This document shows positions 15,176 to 18,605 of a stretch of 18,605 nt of DNA, one piece after another. Made by a program: the position numbers and the translations under genes. The stretch lies in NCBI GenBank assembly GCA_900772835.1, contig CAAGSA010000009.1, forward strand, positions 1-18,605. Reading direction: 5' to 3'. The stretch's first letter is position 1; each line of letters starts with the position of its first letter. The stretch is from an uncultured Prevotella sp. Its GTDB lineage: Bacteria > Bacteroidota > Bacteroidia > Bacteroidales > Bacteroidaceae. Under the pieces are notes generated by a model. It saw nothing but the letters and a program-made list of their open reading frames with translations. It did no database searches and had not been told where the DNA came from.

Positions 15176-17221
15176 ATGAAACGATTGATTACTATTTACA
15201 TCCTTCTTTCTTACACATTCCATACCTATGCACAGGATGTGGAGAAGAGCGTCACGCTCGACGAGGTGACGGTGAAAGCCGCAAAGGTTGTGAACAAGCC
15301 TGACGGTATGATAATCTACCCAACCGATGCCCAGAAGACCGCTTCGAACAACGGCTACAGTATTCTGGAGAAACTCTCGCTTGCCAACATCCGTGTAGAC
15401 AACATCAACCACTCCATTACAGCCATTGACAACAGAGGCGGCGTACAAATCAGAATAAACGGCATCATTGTGGGCAAGCAAGAGATGCTGGCCCTCAATC
15501 CCAAGAACATAGCAAAGATAGAATTCATAAACAATCCCGGGGTACGCTATGGTGAGGGCATTGCCTGTGTCATTGACATTGCTACACGCAGAAACGAGAG
15601 AGGCTATACCATCGGCGCAGACCTCACTTCGGTGATTACCAATCTGCAAGGCGACGGCATGGTGTATGGAAAATGGAACCACGGGAAGAACGAATGGTCA
15701 TTGTCGTACGATGTAAGCGGATACAAGACCAAGGACACAAAGGACAGGCAGTCGGCAGAATACACACTGACCGACGGCAGCATCTACACCATCAGACGAA
15801 ACGATGCAGAGTCATTGCGAAAATCCATTGCGCACGAAGCAAAACTGACATATAACTGGGCCGACTCTACCGCTACCGTATTTCAGACATCATTGAGCGG
15901 AGCTATCAATAACGCACCCGGTAACTATAATATAAAGGACATTACAGACGATACCCGCCAATATAGAGCGACAAGCCGCAATGACGACAGGAGCTGTTCG
16001 CCCGTATTGGACATTTACTTCTTCCGTCAGCTCACCCCACGCCAATCTGTTACCGCAAATGCCGTAGCCACCTACATATCCACTCAGACCAGCAGCTATT
16101 ACGACGAGGGAACTCCTTACAAATATGACGTGGACGGCAAGACGGCTTCTCTGCTTGCGGAGACGATCTACGAGAACAGGCTGAAGCCTTTCACCATCTC
16201 TACGGGTATGAACTATAGCTATAAATATACCCGGAACGACTATCAGGGGGACACTTCCTCGCTGACCAAGACAAACAATAACCGCCTGTATGCCTTTGCC
16301 GAAGCCAAAGGCTCGCTCCGGCAACTACGCTACACTTTAGGAACGGGCGCAAGTTATATCCGCTACACCCAGAACAGCTACAAATACAACTTCTGGACTT
16401 TCCACCCAAAGGCTTCGCTGACATATCAGATCAATAACGCCATGCAGCTGAGTTATACCTATCAGATGCAAGACAAGGTGTCTCGCATTGCCATGACGAG
16501 CGACGCCAGGATCCGCACCAACAGCATGGAATGGACTGCCGGCAATCCCGAGCTGAAACCTTCGCACGATATGGAACACCGGCTGCAATTCTCATATAAC
16601 ACCGCTCGTCTGCAGACTTTCGTTGACTGCTACTACAAGCAATGCCGCAAGCCGAATATGGCTCACTATGAGCGCACCGACGACAACCGATTCATATATA
16701 CCCAGATAAACCAAAAGGAGATTGACGTATTGAACGTCATGGCATACGCAGGCTATTGGCTCTTGCCTGAAAAGCTTCAGATTGCAGCCAATGGAGGCAT
16801 TTCCAGATGTTTCAATTTCGGCTACGACTATACGCACTGCTACACCTCGTGGTTCTATGCGGCCAGTATTACAGCCTATCTCGGCAACTTCACTCTGCAG
16901 GGATATACCGATAACGGCAACCGGTTCTTGGAAGGCGAATCGAAAGGCTACAACGGAGCCTATTCTGTTGTGAAAGCATCATACGTATGGCAAAACTGGC
17001 AATTCTCGTTGTCGTGGGCAAATCCATTCAACAGCAACTACAAGTCATACGAGAACGAATTGCTGAACTGCAATCTCTACAAGCATACTATAGGCTATTC
17101 CAAGGACAACGGGAACCAAATATCCTTGAACATCTCATGGCGGCTGAGCCGAGGCAGCAAACACAAATCAGCGGAAAAGAGAATAAGTCTGCGTGATACG
17201 GACAATGGCATTATAAAATAG
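15176..17221 (+). CDS. Outer-membrane plug and beta-barrel protein (TonB-dependent-receptor-like)
   Basis: This encodes about 681 residues. A signal peptide MKRLITIYILLSYTFHTYAQ is visible when ATG at 15176 is used; the frame is open 32 codons further upstream, across the promoter, and is not used. After a segment SVTLDEVTVKAAK resembling the TonB-box/plug entry, a plug-like domain runs to about 150 (VQIRINGIIVG, IAKIEFINNPGVRYGEGIACVIDIAT). The remainder is a transmembrane barrel of the Bacteroidetes outer-membrane beta-barrel family, with alternating aromatic strands such as WTAGNPELKPSHDMEHRLQF. It lacks the carboxypeptidase-like N-terminal domain common in SusC proteins. It ends in a basic tail after the last strand (SLNISWRL). 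No SusD partner is adjacent, so a polysaccharide-uptake role is not indicated; substrate unknown. It is probably controlled by the upstream regulator. Confidence 0.88.
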   Translation: MKRLITIYILLSYTFHTYAQDVEKSVTLDEVTVKAAKVVNKPDGMIIYPTDAQKTASNNGYSILEKLSLANIRVDNINHSITAIDNRGGVQIRINGIIVGKQEMLALNPKNIAKIEFINNPGVRYGEGIACVIDIATRRNERGYTIGADLTSVITNLQGDGMVYGKWNHGKNEWSLSYDVSGYKTKDTKDRQSAEYTLTDGSIYTIRRNDAESLRKSIAHEAKLTYNWADSTATVFQTSLSGAINNAPGNYNIKDITDDTRQYRATSRNDDRSCSPVLDIYFFRQLTPRQSVTANAVATYISTQTSSYYDEGTPYKYDVDGKTASLLAETIYENRLKPFTISTGMNYSYKYTRNDYQGDTSSLTKTNNNRLYAFAEAKGSLRQLRYTLGTGASYIRYTQNSYKYNFWTFHPKASLTYQINNAMQLSYTYQMQDKVSRIAMTSDARIRTNSMEWTAGNPELKPSHDMEHRLQFSYNTARLQTFVDCYYKQCRKPNMAHYERTDDNRFIYTQINQKEIDVLNVMAYAGYWLLPEKLQIAANGGISRCFNFGYDYTHCYTSWFYAASITAYLGNFTLQGYTDNGNRFLEGESKGYNGAYSVVKASYVWQNWQFSLSWANPFNSNYKSYENELLNCNLYKHTIGYSKDNGNQISLNISWRLSRGSKHKSAEKRISLRDTDNGIIK

Positions 17222-17228
17222 ACAGACA

Positions 17229-17260
17229 CAGTACTTTTAACAAATAAAATGCAAGTACTG
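17229..17260 (+). other. 8-bp inverted repeat after the barrel gene
   Basis: CAGTACTT (17229-17236) and AAGTACTG (17253-17260) are perfect inverted arms around 16 bases, 7 bases past the stop codon. The right arm is part of the first 22-bp tandem repeat. No T tract follows, so any role in 3'-end formation is uncertain. Confidence 0.35.
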
Positions 17261-17313
17261 GAGTAATCCAATGCAAGTACTGGAGTAATCCAATACAAGT
17301 ACTGGAACAGGAC
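17248..17313. repeat. 22-bp tandem repeat, nearly three units
   Basis: Two identical 22-bp units (17248-17269 and 17270-17291) are followed by a diverging partial third (from 17292). Each unit holds the palindrome AGTACT and a small TGGA-GTAA-TCCA hairpin. It lies between convergent genes and may be variable in copy number between strains. Confidence 0.8.
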
Positions 17314-17316
17314 TAA

Positions 17317-17337
17317 TGCTTTCGGAAAAAGAAAGCA
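17317..17337. terminator. Hairpin between convergent genes
   Basis: TGCTTTC (17317-17323) pairs with GAAAGCA (17331-17337) around a 7-base loop. It lies between the barrel gene and the leftward exonuclease gene and is a candidate transcription barrier, but no T tract follows the stem. The remaining bases to 17462 hold nothing I recognise. Confidence 0.3.
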
Positions 17338-17462
17338 ATGAAAAGCAACTGAGGAAACAGCCGATTAAAAGAGCATTACCGCATAGCCATTGATTCATTA
17401 ACACTGTGGGCATTGCAATAAGTCCTTTCACTTAATGACGGTATGCAATATAGTGCCTCGCA

Positions 17463-17951
17463 TTATAATATCTCCAACGCAATGGCTGCACAAGCTTCTG
17501 CGTCCGCCAAAGCATGATGATGGTTTGACAAATCATAACCGCAACGGGCAGCAATAATATCAAGATTGTGATGTCCTTCGGGCCAGATTTTACGCGAAGC
17601 GATACAAGTGCAATAAAACTCGTAGTCGGGGTAGTCCATCTGGTAGACACGGAAGACAGCCTTCAGGCAACTCTCATCAAAAGACTTATTGTGGGCTACG
17701 AGAGGGAGACCAGCTATCTTTGGTTCAATCTGCTTCCATACATCAGGAAACACCGGAGCATCCTCTGTGTCGGAAGCACTAAGGCCATGAACCTTACTGC
17801 ACCAGTAGCTGTAATACTCCGGCTCCGGCTTGATGAGCGAATAGAACTTATCTACTATCTCACCGCTGCGCACTATCACCACGCCAACCGAACATACCGA
17901 ACTGCGCTCATTGTTGGCTGTTTCAAAATCTATTGCCGCAAAGTCTTTCAT
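17463..17951 (-). CDS. DnaQ-like DEDDh 3'-5' exonuclease
   Basis: This is a 162-residue exonuclease-fold protein. Exo I is DFET with Asp8 and Glu10, Exo II lies in AHNKSFDESCL (Asp of FDES), and Exo III is HHHALADAEA with the general-base His and metal Asp. It thus belongs to the DEDDh group that includes the DNA polymerase III epsilon subunit, but it is a stand-alone short protein without a polymerase-binding tail. Substrate (DNA or RNA) and process (repair, RNA turnover) cannot be fixed from sequence. Start ATG at 17951 matches the family N-terminus (KDFAAIDFETA). It lies 12 bases downstream of a transposase remnant, so its original upstream context may have been changed by insertion. Confidence 0.9.
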   Translation of the reverse strand: MKDFAAIDFETANNERSSVCSVGVVIVRSGEIVDKFYSLIKPEPEYYSYWCSKVHGLSASDTEDAPVFPDVWKQIEPKIAGLPLVAHNKSFDESCLKAVFRVYQMDYPDYEFYCTCIASRKIWPEGHHNLDIIAARCGYDLSNHHHALADAEACAAIALEIL

Positions 17952-17963
17952 ATCAGATATATT

Positions 17964-18398
17964 TTATTTCAAGTTTGGTATTGCCATCACCTGCAATATA
18001 TGACATTCATTCCATCCGAAGTCATTGTTGAGACGGTAGAAGTCGCGCTCTCTCGCCCCACGCTTGTTGTATGTTTCGATAAAACTCTTCTCTTCACTGT
18101 CCCAGTCATCGGTTATGGCGCAGCGGTAGGTGTACCTGTCACCGAAAAGACCAGGTGTACTGTCCTTTTCCTTTGTCCGCTGCACTACAAGGCGGTAACG
18201 GGAATCCTCCAGGAACTGTGTTGACTTGACGGGTGTGTTGCCGTCACGGTTTTCGATGTACGCAATGATGCCGTCTGTTGAGACGACGCCAGGGAAATAG
18301 CCGCAAGCTTGCTTGTACGAATACTTCGCATCGACTTTTTCCGTCTTGACGAAAACGACCTTTGAATGTATTATTAGTTGATTACCAGTATTATACAC
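17964..18398 (-). pseudogene. Remnant of an IS1380-family transposase
   Basis: The frame of 144 codons resembles parts of IS1380-family DDE transposases. YSYKQACGYFPGV and AYIENRDGNTPVK match the family's central region. They are followed directly by YRLVVQRTK, DRYTYRCAITDDW, IETYNKRGARE with the likely catalytic Glu108, and NNDFGW. The stretch of roughly 90-100 residues that normally separates VKxxQ from YRLVxQ, which carries a catalytic Asp, is missing. The N-terminal part of about 150 residues and everything after NNDFGW are also absent. The frame continues upstream to a stop at 18456-18458; the listed start is a GTG and probably not functional. No intact inverted repeats are seen. It cannot be an active transposase. 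Confidence 0.75.
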
Positions 18399-18455
18399 TC
18401 TAAACGGAAGAAAAGCGGCAATATGGATTCTGTGTAGATACGAAAAATGTGAGAT

Positions 18456-18605
18456 TTAACGTATTTTACCTCCATTTACATCATTTCCAGTGTCTGAGTA
18501 TAGTACTTCTATCATTTCGTTGGCTATTTTGTGGTCAGCGATTCGCATAACATTGTTTGTTTCCGAATTGTAACCAAAGAAGTTTATGTTCCCATACCAG
18601 ACAAT
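18456..18605 (-). CDS. C-terminus of a phospholipase-D-like domain protein (partial)
   Basis: A frame entering from the right edge gives 49 residues before a TAA stop at 18456-18458. It reads IVWYGNINFFGYN, NNVMRIADHKIANEMI and ends NGGKIR. This resembles the region after the HxK motif of PLD-like nucleases, where VWYGSINxLG and a following MRI-x-D/N segment are typical. PLD-like domains with this ending occur in restriction and defence-associated nucleases and helicases, but the catalytic motif lies outside the window. The gene would be upstream of the transposase remnant on the same strand. Confidence 0.5.
   Translation of the reverse strand: MVWYGNINFFGYNSETNNVMRIADHKIANEMIEVLYSDTGNDVNGGKIR

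Noticed and set aside
15083..15682. 199-codon minus-strand frame opposite the barrel gene
   Set aside because: It is a shadow of the barrel gene, whose signal peptide, plug and strand pattern are clear on the plus strand.
17222..17462. CRISPR array
   Set aside because: The repeat units are adjacent without spacers, only about three units exist and no cas gene is nearby.

Overview
The window looks like a chromosomal segment from a Bacteroidales bacterium, most likely Prevotella or a close relative. The reasons are the gene families (PorR/Bacteroidetes-style outer-membrane beta-barrel, membrane-anchored winged-helix regulator, split glycine decarboxylase), the lack of Shine-Dalgarno sequences before most starts, and several promoters of the Bacteroidetes form (TTG or TTTG, about 19-20 bases, then TAnnTTTG). 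Genus is an inference; no rRNA or marker gene is present.

Left block (about 370-12180). Eleven genes lie on the minus strand. Read in the direction of transcription they are: nitroreductase-like protein, DUF2520 Rossmann protein, KdsC-type phosphatase, then lplA, gcvT, gcvH, gcvPA, gcvPB, lpdA, a TPR protein and a short-chain dehydrogenase. A terminator hairpin and a consensus promoter overlap between kdsC and lplA, so I read this as two transcription units: a three-gene unit, and an eight-gene glycine-cleavage unit that ends at a small terminator near 813-828. The glycine-cleavage unit is a complete module: P-protein in two subunits, H-protein lipoyl carrier, T-protein, L-protein, and the ligase that can lipoylate H-protein.

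The block is bracketed by two copies of an approximately 416-bp non-coding repeat in inverted orientation (370-785 and 11767-12182), about 11 kb apart. Each contains a pair of 15-bp quasi-palindromes that can fold into a hairpin followed by a T tract. No transposase is associated with them. This is the most unexplained structure in the window.

Right block (12290-17221). On the plus strand come two tiny leader ORFs, a RelA/SpoT-family protein with intact hydrolase motifs but an eroded synthetase domain, a two-TM winged-helix regulator, and an outer-membrane plug/beta-barrel protein. Between regulator and barrel gene sit three TGTCAG repeats at exactly 11-bp spacing, upstream of a TAnnTTTG box with no good -33 box, and an 8-bp inverted repeat. 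This suggests a local circuit: a membrane one-component regulator activating an outer-membrane protein.

Right edge (17222-18605). A 22-bp tandem repeat lies between convergent genes. Then on the minus strand come a DnaQ-like exonuclease, an internally deleted remnant of an IS1380-family transposase, and the C-terminus of a phospholipase-D-like protein that runs off the window. The first 369 bases hold no gene that I can support.
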